Made by a program: the position numbers and the translations under genes. A DNA stretch of 64,000 bases from assembly GCF_032075065.1 (NCBI RefSeq), contig NZ_DAMAZC010000001.1, positions 9,356-73,355 on the forward strand. The letters are read 5' to 3'. Shown here in pieces: positions 44,312-52,308 of the stretch; position 1 is the first letter of the stretch; the number at the start of each line of letters is the position of its first letter. The notes beneath the pieces are model-generated. The model did not search any database. It was not told the origin of the DNA and saw only the letters and a program-made list of their open reading frames with translations. This stretch comes from Atlantibacter sp032075065 (lineage in GTDB: Bacteria > Pseudomonadota > Gammaproteobacteria > Enterobacterales > Enterobacteriaceae).

Positions 44312-45142
44312 TTATGAGATTTCTATCATATCTTGCATACGTGTAACTTTTTTTAGTTGCACATCTGCGTTGCTTTCTTCTTCAAAGCATTTCGTTACCA
44401 GGCTTTCATAGAATGGCTTCCAGCTATAGCGCCATGTGCGGTCAGGCAGGCTGTCCAGTTCAGCAAGAATACCGCGGTATGCCACTGAGGATTTGGGCCT
44501 GCTGTAGCCCCTGCCCTCGCAGCGTTTGCACTCTTTATAAACCGGCACCCCTTGAAGCTCTGAATTCTTACGGTCGAGGGTTTTCCCCGTTCCGCCACAC
44601 TGGCAGCGCTTACTCAGCTGGCCGGTACCATTGCACTTGCCACACAGCTGGTGGTCCACGTCCTTTACCTGGCGGAATACTTCAAAATCAGAAGGAGACT
44701 GGCCCATATCTTTGGCGAATTGAGGCAGGCGCATTGTGTAATGGCTCTTGGTGATCACGCTAGTTTTAGTGATCAGGCCTTTACCATGACACTTCGGGCA
44801 ATCGTAACTGTCTGCGGCTGATGAGGCGTAATCGTTAAACGCGAATCGGGCGAGGATCCGCATGCATAGCGGAAACTTTTTGCCGGCTGCTTTGCGCACC
44901 GCCATTGGCGCGCGCAGTTTCGCGTATTCGCTCAGCCAGGATATGGCGGCATCTTTATCCTGTGGGCTGATCCCCGCTTTTCCCAGATACATGGCAAGCC
45001 CGATTCCAGCGTCTGCCTGAGTCATACCCAGCGCGGCCATCACATCCGTTACCGTTAACTGTTCGCTCGCAGTAGCGCGAACACTATCTGAGATATGCAT
45101 CCCTTTTGGGGCAAAAAATTTCAATACACTATCAAGGTTCAT
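44312..45142 (-). CDS. Q-like late antitermination protein
   Basis: 276-residue Antiterm-family protein (phage 82 Q type) with a DnaJ-like zinc-binding cluster: CPKCHGKG, CGKCNGTG, CQCGGTG and CKRCEGRG. It loads onto RNA polymerase near the late promoter and lets it pass the terminator before the lysis genes. The start at 45142 has GGAG six bases upstream. Confidence 0.88.
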   Translation of the reverse strand: MNLDSVLKFFAPKGMHISDSVRATASEQLTVTDVMAALGMTQADAGIGLAMYLGKAGISPQDKDAAISWLSEYAKLRAPMAVRKAAGKKFPLCMRILARFAFNDYASSAADSYDCPKCHGKGLITKTSVITKSHYTMRLPQFAKDMGQSPSDFEVFRQVKDVDHQLCGKCNGTGQLSKRCQCGGTGKTLDRKNSELQGVPVYKECKRCEGRGYSRPKSSVAYRGILAELDSLPDRTWRYSWKPFYESLVTKCFEEESNADVQLKKVTRMQDMIEIS

Positions 45143-45159
45143 CGCGGTCTCCACTCCGT

Positions 45160-46149
45160 CTACGCCAGCGCGCCAATGGCAAGCGCACGGTCTAATGTCT
45201 TCAGCAGCAGCTCCGGCTGCGTGCCGTATTTGGCTTCAAATTCCCCTACATCCGCATGAAGTTCATCGTGGTGCGTTCTGCACAAAGGCAACACGAATAG
45301 ATCATGGGCTTTGGTCCCCATTCCGCCCTGGCCATATCCGATCAGGTGGTGGGGATCGTCTGCTGTTTTGCCGCAGCACGCGCACGGCTGTGACTTCACC
45401 CAGCGGGTGTACTTCTCGCTCTGCCAGCGGCGGCGCTTCGGTCGCAACATGAACGACTCCGGAGTTTCCGGATCGACCTTCAGCGCCAGCACCTGTTTTA
45501 CAGCTTCTTCTACCATGGTGGTGGCCGGTACCGACGGCATAATATCCGCTTCACGGGTTACCGACTGGATAACCTGCGCCGGCATGCGCATCGCCTGGCG
45601 CGCGACTGACTCTGGGATCACGTGCGCCAGTTTGTTGAACGTCAGCCACCAGCACAGCTCCGGCAGGGTCACCGCGTGGGATTCGTCGAACCCGAGCCCG
45701 CGGCGAACCACCGACAATACCCAGGCTACCAGGTTTGCCCGCGCAATGCCCGCCAGTTCGACGGTGAAATGGTCACGCACCTTGTTGTCGCAGGACCAGC
45801 ACAGCCGCAGCGCGCCGGGGGCGTGGCGCATGGTGACCATTTCGTGGTGGTGATAGTTGGCATGCGGATACTGGCATCCAGCATCACGCAGCAGCCAGGC
45901 TTCCAGCCCTGAGAGACCGCCAGCGCGCTGTATCACTTCAGGATGTTCGAAAACAGGCACCATAACCGGGTCTTCTGCAAGTGGCTGGCGTGCCGCCGGG
46001 ATTTCGCCAGTTGGCAGGTCAGCCAGGCGATCCGGTTCGTTCTCAAGCAGCATGCGCCCGCGATAGAAGTGCGGAAGCAGCTCGGGACCGGGCCGGAACG
46101 CCACCAGCCCGAATTCTTTGATGATCACAGGGTTTAACAGTGCTCTCAC
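45160..46149 (-). CDS. DUF968 putative nuclease
   Basis: 329-residue DUF968 protein as found in DLP12-type lambdoid phages. The C-terminal CACCGKTADDPHHLIGYGQGGMGTKAHD..LPLCRTHHDELH is a zinc-binding HNH-like (His-Me finger) nuclease core; the N-terminal two-thirds are family-specific. It sits with RusA and the Rha protein in the NinR-like position, so a recombination or DNA-end-processing role is likely. Confidence 0.83.
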   Translation of the reverse strand: MRALLNPVIIKEFGLVAFRPGPELLPHFYRGRMLLENEPDRLADLPTGEIPAARQPLAEDPVMVPVFEHPEVIQRAGGLSGLEAWLLRDAGCQYPHANYHHHEMVTMRHAPGALRLCWSCDNKVRDHFTVELAGIARANLVAWVLSVVRRGLGFDESHAVTLPELCWWLTFNKLAHVIPESVARQAMRMPAQVIQSVTREADIMPSVPATTMVEEAVKQVLALKVDPETPESFMLRPKRRRWQSEKYTRWVKSQPCACCGKTADDPHHLIGYGQGGMGTKAHDLFVLPLCRTHHDELHADVGEFEAKYGTQPELLLKTLDRALAIGALA

Positions 46150-46847
46150 GCTGCATTACCTTTGGCAATATGCTCCGCCCACAATCCGCCGATCCACTTC
46201 ACCCCCTTCGCAGTAAATCGCGCCTGGCTGAATGCATGGTTGGAAGTGGTCGACGTTCCCGTTTTGACTTCAAATCGCCCGGAGGCGATATGCTGGTGAC
46301 GCGGGGTCAGCGCCCCGCCCAGGCGATACATGATGTCGTTATCAATCAGGAACAGGCGGAACTCTGGTTCTTTCGCCTTGAGCAGCTTCGCCACCTGGCG
46401 GAACGAAAGCGACCCGCTGGCGGTACAGTACCGATCTACAAACTCCACCTTCGGCGCAGCGGCGGCCAGCTCCAGTTTTAACTTTTCTTTTTGCTCTGCG
46501 AGATCGGCAGCAAGGCGCAATGCTTCCGGCAACGACTGGGGAACGCTCAGCTGTTGCCCGTTCTCCAGTTCAAGCCAGCGGTCAATAATGCGCTTACGCA
46601 GCACCACGTTGTAGCCAGAGACCAGCGTCAGGCATAAATCTTTTGGCAAGTGATACAGCGGATAGCTACGCCCGCGCTCGTCCCGGTAATCTCCCGAAAA
46701 TTCGGGAGATTGAATATTGAGCTGCTGAAACATGTTGCGGATATCAGCCATCACATGGTCATGCCGCTTATCGCACAGCCCGGCAATTTCGAGGCTACTC
46801 ATCGCCGGAAAGCCTGGATCGTTTTTAACGTTGGTTAACTGATTCAT
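46146..46847 (-). CDS. Rha-type antirepressor/regulatory protein
   Basis: 233-residue protein with an N-terminal Rha domain (SSLEIAGLCDKRHDHVMADIRNMF, YHLPKDLCLTLVSGY) and a C-terminal KilAC-like DNA-binding region (SFRQVAKLLKAKEPEFRLFLIDNDIMYR). This combination is typical of phage antirepressors. The start at 46847 has GGAG upstream. It overlaps the DUF968 gene by 4 bp. Confidence 0.85.
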   Translation of the reverse strand: MNQLTNVKNDPGFPAMSSLEIAGLCDKRHDHVMADIRNMFQQLNIQSPEFSGDYRDERGRSYPLYHLPKDLCLTLVSGYNVVLRKRIIDRWLELENGQQLSVPQSLPEALRLAADLAEQKEKLKLELAAAAPKVEFVDRYCTASGSLSFRQVAKLLKAKEPEFRLFLIDNDIMYRLGGALTPRHQHIASGRFEVKTGTSTTSNHAFSQARFTAKGVKWIGGLWAEHIAKGNAA

Positions 46848-46862
46848 ACTGTTCTCCACTGT

Positions 46863-47249
46863 TCAGGCGGCTGCACCCGCCTGGTTGAATGTACTGATCG
46901 TGATTTCTACTTTGCCCTTCGGTACCACTGGCCCCCACTCCACCAGCATGCGTTTTACCTGGCTGTCGTCCTCCCAGACGCCCGCATGCGTCAGCGCGTC
47001 GAACAGCGCTTTGTTGTAGTTGTCCAGATCACGGCGGCGCTGATCCGGAGGGAAAAGAATTATTTCGACCGCCGCTGCCGTGGCTGACGGTTTCGGCAGG
47101 CGGCGCAACTGCTCGACAATCGCCGCGCAGGCTTCGCTCTGATATTTACGCCCGGCAGCACTGACCAGGTGACGACCAGCCAGCGGGCCTTTATTCGGAG
47201 CGCGCCAGTAGGTGTTCACGCTGGGCGGGAATGGCAGGATCAGTTTCAT
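46863..47249 (-). CDS. rusA: Holliday junction resolvase RusA
   Basis: 128-residue RusA endonuclease. The N-terminus LILPFPPSVNTYWR and the acidic active site (Asp74 and Asp76 in RRRDLDNYNK, Asp94/95 in WEDDSQV) match E. coli RusA D70/D72/D91. It resolves branched DNA during phage recombination and packaging. Confidence 0.93.
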   Translation of the reverse strand: MKLILPFPPSVNTYWRAPNKGPLAGRHLVSAAGRKYQSEACAAIVEQLRRLPKPSATAAAVEIILFPPDQRRRDLDNYNKALFDALTHAGVWEDDSQVKRMLVEWGPVVPKGKVEITISTFNQAGAAA

Positions 47250-47566
47250 AGCTCGACCCCGCGCATTTCGAGAAAGGCGATCGCGTTCTCTCGCGCCTGG
47301 TCGTCGCCATTAAGGAGCGCGCGGATCAGGGCGATTGCCTCATCCTCCACGCTCTGGCCGGTGATTGTGATGCCCCGGGAAACGCCCGGCGTAATGGTGA
47401 TCGCGCCTTTACGCTGTAGCGCCCGAAGGTGGTCATTAGCCGCGTTCGGAGAACGGCAGCCCATCAGGCCTGACAATTCGTAAATCGTTGGCGGGAATTT
47501 GTGATCAGCGATGTAATCAGTAATCAGATCTAAAACTTCCTGTTGACGCGCTGTCAGTTTCAGCAT
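47246..47566 (-). CDS. LexA DNA-binding-domain protein without peptidase
   Basis: 106-residue winged-helix protein. Residues 1-70 align with the LexA N-terminal domain: MLKLTARQQEVLDLI, and the recognition helix region CRSPNAANDHLRAL differs from LexA's RSPNAAEEHLKAL at only a few positions, keeping the Ser-x-Asn-Ala contacts. The C-terminal 35 residues form a short helical tail in place of the LexA S24 peptidase, so it cannot be self-cleaved. It could bind SOS-type boxes or a phage-specific variant. Confidence 0.85.
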   Translation of the reverse strand: MLKLTARQQEVLDLITDYIADHKFPPTIYELSGLMGCRSPNAANDHLRALQRKGAITITPGVSRGITITGQSVEDEAIALIRALLNGDDQARENAIAFLEMRGVEL

Positions 47567-48753
47567 GCTGATGCCTCCGCTTTTCGCGATTCCATCAGTA
47601 TCCGAAAGCGGATCCGCAGGGAGCGAATATTGTGCCAGTGATGGCTGGGAATGGATTCCAGGGTCTCCGTAACATCCGCTGCGGTAAGACCATATTCGGC
47701 AATAACCTCTGATGCCAGTATCAACAGCCGGTCCTGCATGTCATTACGGATGCCGTCATGTTCAAAGCTTTGCTGATCCAGCCAGGCGATAACATGTTGC
47801 TGATCGGCATTCTCTTTAATCAACGCCATTGCTTTGTCGACTGTTTCCGTCGGAACGACGATAAATTCAGGATGCGCTACTGAATCAGCTGCCCAGGTAT
47901 GCGCGAAGCGGGATTCGGAGAACGTATATTCTTCTTTGTCGCCGAACGCGGCGCATGCGCACGCCCAGAAGTTAAAGCCACTTTTATCAATAATGTCACT
48001 TTTGGTCAGCGGGATTTCTGGCTCATCAATAGGCTGCGCTGGCTCCTCAACCTGCATTGTGATCTCGGGAATACTTTCAGGATTATTTTGCGGTTCTCTT
48101 TGTGGTGCCAGCATCCCGACGAGCCGCTCAGCTTCACGGCGGATCTGCGCCAGGAATGCATCGCCGCGCGCTTCCAGATCCTTACGGCTGACATAACTCA
48201 TCGCCGGGCCGCGCCAGCTCTTGTCGAATACAGCAACTGCACCAGCGAAGAACGCGCCGGTAGGCACCTGCTTTTCATCCTTCGGCACAAACCACGTCGG
48301 CAGATCGAAACCGATACGCCCACGGATAAACGCGATGTGATCTGCATCCTCAGGCCACCACACCTCACTGGTTGCCGCCTTGATCAGGAAAACATAACGT
48401 CCGCCCTTCTCTCGCATCGCGCTGGCGTGCTGCATGATGTAACGCATACCGGTGATGTACTGCTCTTCATGCTGGCTGGCGCGGCTATAGGGCGGATTGC
48501 CGAACGCGGCGCCGTTGAGTTCCTCCAGGCGCGCAGACCAGTCCTGCGTCAGCGCATTATCCTCAGCGGTGTAATACGCTTCGCATTTGCTGTTCTCACC
48601 ATCGCTGAACAGGTCAAGCACCAGCGGGCCAAACATGGCATTGATACCCCAAAAGATGTTTTCAGGGGTGCGCCACTGGTCCCCTACTTCTTTCAACATA
48701 TGGGCTTCCTGGCTGCGAAGTTCGGCAAGTTCGCGGCAGTATTTATTTGGCAT
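47560..48753 (-). CDS. Dam-like DNA N6-adenine methyltransferase with C-terminal extension
   Basis: 397 residues. Residues 20-170 are a phage DNA adenine methyltransferase (PF05869-type): DQWRTPENIF, a DLF segment and the catalytic NPPY at 86-89. The C-terminal half (from about 200) is not a methylase domain and I do not recognise it. It starts at TAATG overlapping the PerC-like gene. Similar to YfdM-type enzymes of prophage CPS-53; may protect phage DNA or alter expression. Confidence 0.85.
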   Translation of the reverse strand: MPNKYCRELAELRSQEAHMLKEVGDQWRTPENIFWGINAMFGPLVLDLFSDGENSKCEAYYTAEDNALTQDWSARLEELNGAAFGNPPYSRASQHEEQYITGMRYIMQHASAMREKGGRYVFLIKAATSEVWWPEDADHIAFIRGRIGFDLPTWFVPKDEKQVPTGAFFAGAVAVFDKSWRGPAMSYVSRKDLEARGDAFLAQIRREAERLVGMLAPQREPQNNPESIPEITMQVEEPAQPIDEPEIPLTKSDIIDKSGFNFWACACAAFGDKEEYTFSESRFAHTWAADSVAHPEFIVVPTETVDKAMALIKENADQQHVIAWLDQQSFEHDGIRNDMQDRLLILASEVIAEYGLTAADVTETLESIPSHHWHNIRSLRIRFRILMESRKAEASAC

Positions 48754-49196
48754 TATTCTTCCCCTACATAACGGCCAGCGAGATAACAGCGCCCTTCCGG
48801 GGCTTTGAAATTACCCGCATATCGAAGACAGGCGGCGCGGCGTGAGATGTAACGGCTCCGATCCGTATTGCTGATCGCCATATCAAACGCTGTAAGCCAG
48901 ACAGTTGCAGCGCGGAAATAAAGCCCCTTCGCCTCCAGCTGCTGCGCGCGGTTTTCCAGCCCGGTCAGTATCCTGAGGCTTTCTTCTGAAAGGGATTCTG
49001 GCTCCACTTCCCCAATCGGGTAATACGCAAGGGCCGAGCCGCGCAGTTCGCGCGCCAGCCTACCCTCAGCAAAAAACCGGCTCAGGCAGCGATTTACGGT
49101 ACTGACGTTCAGACCAGGTATGGCTTCGGCAACCTGACGGTATGTGCAGCCAGGGTTTTCGATTACGAACTGCAGGACTTCAGATGCGATGCTCAT
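48753..49196 (-). CDS. PerC-like transcriptional activator with N-terminal winged helix
   Basis: 147 residues. The N-terminal 55 residues are a winged-helix/MarR-like segment (GCTYRQVAEAIPGLNVSTVNR), and residues about 80-125 match the PerC domain (AQQLEAKGLYFRAATVWLTAFDM, YISRRAACLR). PerC homologues encoded by prophages activate host genes, such as virulence loci in pathogenic E. coli; the target here is unknown. Confidence 0.82.
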   Translation of the reverse strand: MSIASEVLQFVIENPGCTYRQVAEAIPGLNVSTVNRCLSRFFAEGRLARELRGSALAYYPIGEVEPESLSEESLRILTGLENRAQQLEAKGLYFRAATVWLTAFDMAISNTDRSRYISRRAACLRYAGNFKAPEGRCYLAGRYVGEE

Positions 49197-50143
49197 CCTC
49201 GAAATCCCTCTGGAATGGTGTATGTCACGTCCTGATGACTTGAACGGAACACCGCTGAGTCAGGCAATTTGTTGCGCTGCCCCCATGTTTCGCGCGCCGG
49301 ACGCCCTGCGGTTTCCCACTTGTTCGCCGACTGCAGGTAGCCAGGGAACTTGCTCGGCAGGAAGAGCGTTGACGGGCGCAGGTACTCGGCCATTTTCAGA
49401 TCTGAGCCCCACTTCTCGACGCTGTAATCCACTACCAGCACCAGCTCTTCAGGCGTGAACCCGTCAGCCAGGCGGGCGCGGATGTTTTCCAGTGATGATT
49501 TGCAGACTTGGTACCGGGAACCGGTGGTCTTGTTCAGGTGAGATAAAACCTGTTTCGCCTGGTCAGTGATCACCACCGCAGGGTCGGGTTGCGCAGCAAC
49601 CGGACAAGAGGGGTTAATGATCTGTTTGTGGTGATCTGAGTAATGATCTGTATAGAGAATAGGTTCCGCGACTTCGCGGTTAGGGTCCCGCGCTTCTGCG
49701 TTTTCGGTTCCGTGATTCTGCGGAACAGGTTCCGCGACTTCGCGTTTCCCGTTCCGCGATTCTGCGGAAACCGGTGTTGGCGGGAATAAAACGTCAATTA
49801 ACGCTTCGCCGTTGATGCGGTAATGCGTCTTTTTAGTGCCGTTTACCTGCCGCTGGGCCTTCTGAACGACGTCAGGTAGCCAGCGGGTGCAAATTTTGTT
49901 TACCAGCCGCTGCACCTGGTCTTCACTTACACCACGGATTTCCGCCGCCAGCTCGCTATGTTCTTTGTAAAACCAGCCATCATTCAGATCGGATTTACCC
50001 GACCAGAACACCAGCTGGTTGAGGACAGCGCCCAGAGCGTGGGCTTGCTGATCTCCCGCAAAGAAATCGAGGTATGGCACCGGAATTGTGATGCAGTTTC
50101 GCTGACCTGAAAGCGACTGAACGATTTCAAATATCTGGCTCAT
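49193..50143 (-). CDS. Phage replication initiation protein
   Basis: 316-residue protein with an N-terminal winged-helix region (YLDFFAGDQQAHALGAVLNQLVFWSGKS, DGWFYKEHSELAAEI) and a conserved phage C-terminal domain (TTGSRYQVCKSSLENIRARLADGFTPEEL). This is the layout of lambdoid origin-binding proteins. The linker region of the gene contains five 22-bp iterons, as lambda O carries its origin. No separate helicase or helicase loader was seen, so host DnaB/DnaC are probably recruited. Confidence 0.85.
   Translation of the reverse strand: MSQIFEIVQSLSGQRNCITIPVPYLDFFAGDQQAHALGAVLNQLVFWSGKSDLNDGWFYKEHSELAAEIRGVSEDQVQRLVNKICTRWLPDVVQKAQRQVNGTKKTHYRINGEALIDVLFPPTPVSAESRNGKREVAEPVPQNHGTENAEARDPNREVAEPILYTDHYSDHHKQIINPSCPVAAQPDPAVVITDQAKQVLSHLNKTTGSRYQVCKSSLENIRARLADGFTPEELVLVVDYSVEKWGSDLKMAEYLRPSTLFLPSKFPGYLQSANKWETAGRPARETWGQRNKLPDSAVFRSSHQDVTYTIPEGFRG
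49664..49773. repeat. Five 22-bp iterons, candidate phage replication origin
   Basis: Units start at 49664, 49686, 49708, 49730 and 49752, an exact 22-bp period. The best units (third and fifth) carry an inverted repeat TTCCGC-N6-GCGGAA (third unit has one change). Because 22 is not a multiple of three, the repetition is at the DNA level, not a protein repeat. Just to the left (49615-49660) is an A/T-richer stretch with three TGATCTG copies, a possible unwinding region. Confidence 0.75.
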
Positions 50144-50367
50144 GATCGCCCTCTATTCCCCTGAACTTGCGCTTGAATGTTCGTGCATAGCTGCGCTACC
50201 GCCTCCTCACGCCAGTCCCCCACAGCCCACTCAGCAAACTCGTGGGTTACAACTTCACGATCGCCTGGTACATTGACTGCATAGCAAAACGGAACCGGCT
50301 CGCGGCCACCAGGCATAGGCAACGCAATGAGTTGCGAGCGGCGGTACTGTGTTGTTAAACTGTTCAC
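50140..50367 (-). CDS. Small conserved prophage protein
   Basis: 75-residue soluble protein of unknown function between the YmfL-like and replication genes, overlapping both by 4 bp. The position corresponds to ymfM of prophage e14, but I cannot confirm homology from sequence. Confidence 0.65.
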   Translation of the reverse strand: MNSLTTQYRRSQLIALPMPGGREPVPFCYAVNVPGDREVVTHEFAEWAVGDWREEAVAQLCTNIQAQVQGNRGRS

Positions 50368-50915
50368 GCGTTAGTTCTCCACTGATTACGACACGCCACG
50401 GCGCCCGGAGCTGCACACTCGCGGGCGTCACTCTTTTCTGACGTACAGAAAACGCGGTACAGCAGCGTTAAATGCTCCTGCCACTTCGTCATAACCTGAT
50501 AACTGTTCTCTTCGATTTGCTCCCGTTCTGCCTGGTCAATTACCCCGTCCTCGGTCGCTTTGCGGATGAACTGCGAGTGACGACCAATCCACTCAATGGA
50601 TTCCATCAGGCGATCGTTAATGTCGGCATTATCAACTTCTTCGATTTCCACCAGCGGCACATTCACGCTGTTCGACTGGCGTGAAACGGCGTCGGCGATA
50701 TGCTTGGTACCGCTGGCCTGCTGAAGAACCATCGCCCAGCCCATCGGGAAGATCTGATCGCCGTCAGCACGCAGCCGGTTGAATAATGCGTTCTCGGTTA
50801 CGCCAAGCCATTCAGCCGCTTCGGCATAACCGCCCGGCAGACACGAAATGGTTTTTTTGATGGCTGCCACCAGCCATGCGGGCTGTTTTTCGACTTGCCA
50901 GTGTTTCTGATCCAC
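50364..50915 (-). CDS. YmfL-like regulatory protein (CII position)
   Basis: 183-residue protein with an N-terminal DNA-binding region (GGYAEAAEWLGVTENALFNRLR) and a charged helical C-terminal half. It matches the YmfL family of prophage e14 and occupies the place of lambda cII. It probably regulates the lysis-lysogeny choice or replication genes. Confidence 0.75.
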   Translation of the reverse strand: MDQKHWQVEKQPAWLVAAIKKTISCLPGGYAEAAEWLGVTENALFNRLRADGDQIFPMGWAMVLQQASGTKHIADAVSRQSNSVNVPLVEIEEVDNADINDRLMESIEWIGRHSQFIRKATEDGVIDQAEREQIEENSYQVMTKWQEHLTLLYRVFCTSEKSDARECAAPGAVACRNQWRTNA

Positions 50916-50959
50916 GGTTAACCCCTTCTTACTGTGGTGTTTTAACTCTGCGTTTCTGC

Positions 50960-51160
50960 CTACTGTTTTGGATAAATGTCAGGACGCAAATCTGATTTGG
51001 TAATTGCGCCTGCAGTGATTTCCTCGAGTTTTTTTGCAAGGGAAAAACCGGCCTTTTTGTAGCCATTGAAAACCAGCCGCAGGTAACCCGGAGTAGACTT
51101 GACGTTATTTGCTAACTCAAACTGCTGCTCTTTTGATAAAGAGTCCCAATACTCTTTCAT
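50960..51160 (-). CDS. Cro/YdaS-like repressor
   Basis: 66-residue helix-turn-helix protein (LANNVKSTPGYLRLVFNGYKKAGFSLAKKLEEITAG), the first gene of the leftward early operon. AGGAGG precedes the ATG inside operator O1. By position and size it is the Cro equivalent, competing with the repressor for the GTACC operators. Confidence 0.82.
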   Translation of the reverse strand: MKEYWDSLSKEQQFELANNVKSTPGYLRLVFNGYKKAGFSLAKKLEEITAGAITKSDLRPDIYPKQ

Positions 51161-51163
51161 GAT

Positions 51164-51232
51164 ATGTACCTCCTGTGTACATATTACACGAATAATATGA
51201 ACCTACAAGGTACTTGTACCAACAAGGTACAC
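51164..51232. promoter_or_regulatory. Immunity operators O1-O3 and leftward early promoter
   Basis: Three 19-bp near-palindromes of the form ATGTACC-N5-GGTACAT: O1 51164-51182 (ATGTACC/TGTACAT), O2 51197-51215 (ATGAACC/GGTACTT) and O3 51214-51232 (TTGTACC/GGTACAC). A leftward promoter TTGTAG (51203-51208), 16-bp spacer, TAATAT (51181-51186) is overlapped by O2 and O1, so repressor binding would shut the cro operon. O3 ends two bases before the repressor start codon, fitting autoregulation. Confidence 0.8.
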
Positions 51233-51233
51233 A

Positions 51234-51923
51234 ATGTTTAATTCTGGGATGAAAACGATTCAGGAAATACGGCGGTTGAACGCCAGAAAACTGCGAGATG
51301 GGGTCGGGGGTAATAGCTACTTCGCTACCATGATCGACAGAGAACCAACCCAAACCAGTAGGTTTATGGGTGACGGCGCGTCTAAAAATATTGGCGATAC
51401 GATGGCTCGCCATATTGAAAAGTGCTTTGATTTGCCGTTAGGCTGGTTGGATCAGGAGCATCAAACCACTAATGTTGCAAAAAATCCTGATGTATCAGAC
51501 ACTAATAGAAATATAACATTGGTTCCGGTTATTTCCTGGGTGCAGGCAGGAGCATGGACGGAAGCTGGCTTTGCTGAGGTGGACTTGAACAGTGTTGAAA
51601 CTTATCCGTGCCCTGTGCCGTGCGGACCCATGACTTATATTTTGCGAGTGATAGGCGACTCTATGATTGATGAGTACCGCCCAGGCGATATGATTTTTGT
51701 TGACCCTGAAGTCCCAGCAAGCCATGGTGACGATGTCATAGCCCTTATGCACGATTCAGGCGAAACCACCTTCAAAAGACTGATTGAGGATGGTTGCAGT
51801 AAGTATCTGAAAGCATTGAATCAAAATTGGCCTGAGCCTTATATTAAAATTGACGGAAACTGTTCGATAATAGGAACGGTCATCTTCTCAGGTAAGCCTC
51901 GAAGGTACCTTCAGAAAAAATAA
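51234..51923 (+). CDS. CI-like repressor with S24 peptidase domain
   Basis: 229-residue lysogeny repressor. An N-terminal DNA-binding domain (about 1-80) is followed by a LexA/CI-type self-cleavage domain: the Ala105-Gly106 cleavage site in VQAGAW, catalytic Ser143 in GDSMIDEYRPGD and Lys181 in TFKRL. It should be cleaved upon RecA activation, so the prophage is SOS-inducible. AAGG sits before ATG 51234; ATG 51249 is the alternative. It resembles the e14-type repressor. Confidence 0.9.
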   Translation: MFNSGMKTIQEIRRLNARKLRDGVGGNSYFATMIDREPTQTSRFMGDGASKNIGDTMARHIEKCFDLPLGWLDQEHQTTNVAKNPDVSDTNRNITLVPVISWVQAGAWTEAGFAEVDLNSVETYPCPVPCGPMTYILRVIGDSMIDEYRPGDMIFVDPEVPASHGDDVIALMHDSGETTFKRLIEDGCSKYLKALNQNWPEPYIKIDGNCSIIGTVIFSGKPRRYLQKK

Positions 51924-51934
51924 ATTTTACGATT

Positions 51935-51957
51935 AACCCGCACAAGCGGGTTTTTTT
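51935..51957 (+). terminator. Terminator after repressor gene
   Basis: AACCCGC-ACAA-GCGGGTT stem followed by five further T. It isolates the repressor from the operator-controlled promoter immediately downstream. Confidence 0.85.
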
Positions 51958-51961
51958 ACGC

Positions 51962-51999
51962 TTGACAATGTACCCTAACGGTACATAATGTACCTACAA
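51962..51999 (+). promoter_or_regulatory. Repressor-controlled rightward promoter with operator O4
   Basis: TTGACA at 51962-51967 and TAATGT at 51986-51991 (18-bp spacer, or ATAATG with 17). The spacer is filled by a perfect operator ATGTACC-CTAAC-GGTACAT (51968-51986), and an extra half-site ATGTACC follows at 51988. This is the equivalent of lambda PL, driving the accessory operon toward the integrase. Confidence 0.82.
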
Positions 52000-52131
52000 G
52001 CAACAGCGAACAGGCAGGACGCCCACGAAGTAGCCGCCCGGCGCATACGAATACCGGGATGAGGCGGAATCATTAACACGCAGCGGGTTTACAAACGTTA
52101 CGCCAGCCGGGCGATAACGGCAGAGGATGAG

Positions 52132-52308
52132 ATGGATAAATCAAAAGCTGTACTAAAAGTATCAATGAAAGTGGTCGAATTCCTTCAAACCGAGCTGCAA
52201 GCGGCGGGACTAACAGTTATTGAAGCTAAAGACGTAGCCGAATGTGTACTGGCAGCAACAAACATCAGCCGCCAGTCACTTATCTCTGAGCTGAAAAAGC
52301 CAGCTTAA
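52132..52308 (+). CDS. Small first-ORF protein of the rightward early operon
   Basis: 58-residue, helical, soluble protein (MDKSKAVLKVSMKVVEFLQ to SELKKPA) with GAGG before its ATG. It is the first gene after the repressor-controlled promoter. Function not recognised; the position is that of kil/ral-type genes in lambda. Confidence 0.65.
   Translation: MDKSKAVLKVSMKVVEFLQTELQAAGLTVIEAKDVAECVLAATNISRQSLISELKKPA

Noticed and set aside
49193..50143. Protein-level repeat (REVAEP twice) as a functional motif in the replication protein
   Set aside because: The two copies are 66 nt apart, three iteron periods; the protein similarity is a by-product of the DNA iterons.
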